A stretch of DNA of 64,000 nucleotides from positions 372,001-436,000 of the forward strand of contig NZ_AP028934.1 in assembly GCF_036323475.1 (NCBI RefSeq), read 5' to 3'. The notes beneath the pieces were generated by a model. That model ran no database searches, was not told the DNA's origin, and saw nothing but the letters and a program-made list of their open reading frames with translations. The first letter of the stretch is position 1; every line of letters starts with the position of its first letter. Both the position numbers and the translations under genes were made by a program. Positions 63,361-64,000 of the stretch are shown piece after piece. This stretch comes from Solobacterium moorei. GTDB lineage: Bacteria > Bacillota_I > Bacilli_A > Erysipelotrichales > Erysipelotrichaceae.

Positions 63361-63846
63361 CTAGCGCTGAAAGGCTTTTTTCAAGAATACAAGATGATTG
63401 GTGACTGTTTCGCGTGCTGCACATAGCTTATCAGCCCAACATACAACCCAAGCTTCTTTGGATTGTGGTGGGTACATTGTTAGTGGAAACATGTGATGCA
63501 CAATAATATCTTCCTCAATTGGTCCAATATGATAATCTTCCTTAGCGTTATTGGCTGCAGTATACGGATGTGTGAAACCATGTAATCCGAAGTGTTTTTG
63601 TGGAATATGCCAATCATACAAGAAATAGTCATGCAACAAAGCACCTGTAATCATCGCGGAGTAGTCTACATCAAAATTGTAAGTTTCTGCTAATTCACAA
63701 GCTGTAAGTGCGACGTCAATACAATGTGCATATACAGTTGTCTTTCCGTGTTGAATAAAGTTCTTTACCAAACTATATCTGCCTGTTTTTTCTAAGCGTT
63801 CTACTTCATCCATGACCGCTTTGTAGTGTTTGTTTTGCATATTCAT
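63361..63846 (-). CDS. HD-domain phosphohydrolase
   Basis: This 161-residue protein has an HD pattern: His in YAHCID near residue 40, the HD pair in ALLHDYFLYDW near 72, HPYTAANNA near 92 and D in CWADKLCAAR near 140. It is likely a metal-dependent phosphohydrolase on nucleotides or similar. It lies just upstream of the tRNA cluster on the same strand. A second Met (63840) is an alternative start; no clear ribosome binding site was seen. Confidence 0.82.
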   Translation of the reverse strand: MNMQNKHYKAVMDEVERLEKTGRYSLVKNFIQHGKTTVYAHCIDVALTACELAETYNFDVDYSAMITGALLHDYFLYDWHIPQKHFGLHGFTHPYTAANNAKEDYHIGPIEEDIIVHHMFPLTMYPPQSKEAWVVCWADKLCAARETVTNHLVFLKKAFQR

Positions 63847-64000
63847 ACTAATAATTTATACGATTCAGCACAAAATGAACAGAAATATTATCTAGTTTTG
63901 AGAAAATTTATACAGATAGAGATATTTGCTGGAGATTTTATTTGGATAAATCTTAGAAGTATGTCATATTAAATTTACAAGATTTACGAGAAGAGAGGTT
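63847..64000. other. Intergenic region at the window edge
   Basis: No coding sequence is seen. The last bases (GAGAAGAGAGG) look like the ribosome binding site of a plus-strand gene starting outside the window. Confidence 0.3.

Noticed and set aside
1-64000. CRISPR arrays or cas genes
   Set aside because: No run of regularly spaced direct repeats and no Cas-like protein was seen anywhere.

Overview
The window looks like the chromosome of a low-GC Gram-positive bacterium (Firmicutes, probably Erysipelotrichia). This is inferred from the AT-rich sequence, strong GGAGG ribosome binding sites, a methionine T-box leader, a LevR/sigma-54-controlled mannose-family PTS, tRNA genes without an encoded CCA end and the gene content. 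I could not run a search, so the taxon is an inference.

Region 1 (1-10.6 kb) is housekeeping DNA hit by mobile elements. It holds the 3' end of a GH13 glucosidase gene, a group IIC intron directly behind that gene's terminator, a cytoplasmic 5'-nucleotidase-like gene, an IS1202-type element with an exact 30-bp target duplication, the metNIQ methionine importer behind a T-box with an ATG specifier, and guaA.

Region 2 (10.6-22.4 kb) is a decayed genomic island at the 3' end of guaA. A 14-bp sequence at the guaA stop codon recurs at 22.42 kb, just before a terminator that I read as the displaced guaA terminator. Two related ends inside the island, in exact register over 124 bp and each carrying a near-copy of the core, suggest several islands piled up here. 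Cargo is a YeiH-type exporter with a divergent LysR regulator, an IS66 element, and an ABC transporter behind a perfect palindrome. Debris includes pieces of KilA-N, DUF3644, EcsC, MobC, relaxase, methyltransferase and DinD proteins. No integrase remains.

Region 3 (22.5-34.7 kb) begins with a nuclease-helicase (DUF2075) gene followed by a NUDIX hydrolase gene. Then come rpoN and, divergently, a LevR-type activator, separated by an IS30 element. Downstream is a PTS operon (EIIA, BtpA-like, EIIB, EIIC, EIID) with a near-consensus -24/-12 promoter. RpoN, LevR and the PTS form one regulatory circuit.

Region 4 (35.0-45.2 kb) is the most interesting part: a tightly coupled three-gene operon. It encodes a 1073-residue protein with two TerB-like repeats, a 1706-residue DEAH helicase with zinc clusters and a DUF1998 end, and a NERD-nuclease/UvrD-like helicase. 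It resembles Druantia/DISARM-type anti-phage systems but the combination may be undescribed. After it comes about 0.6 kb of highly structured, apparently non-coding sequence (45.4-46.0 kb).

Region 5 (46.1-64 kb) is ordinary chromosome: XRE regulator, Sel1-repeat protein, S51-like peptidase, phosphoesterase, a ParB-like/BMP fusion, Ogt, a CDF exporter, SemiSWEET, a glycosyltransferase, a two-component system, an alpha/beta hydrolase with a MurF-like ligase, an MFS carrier, a second IS30, a ribbon-helix-helix protein, three tRNA genes (Ser, Asp, Gly) and an HD hydrolase.
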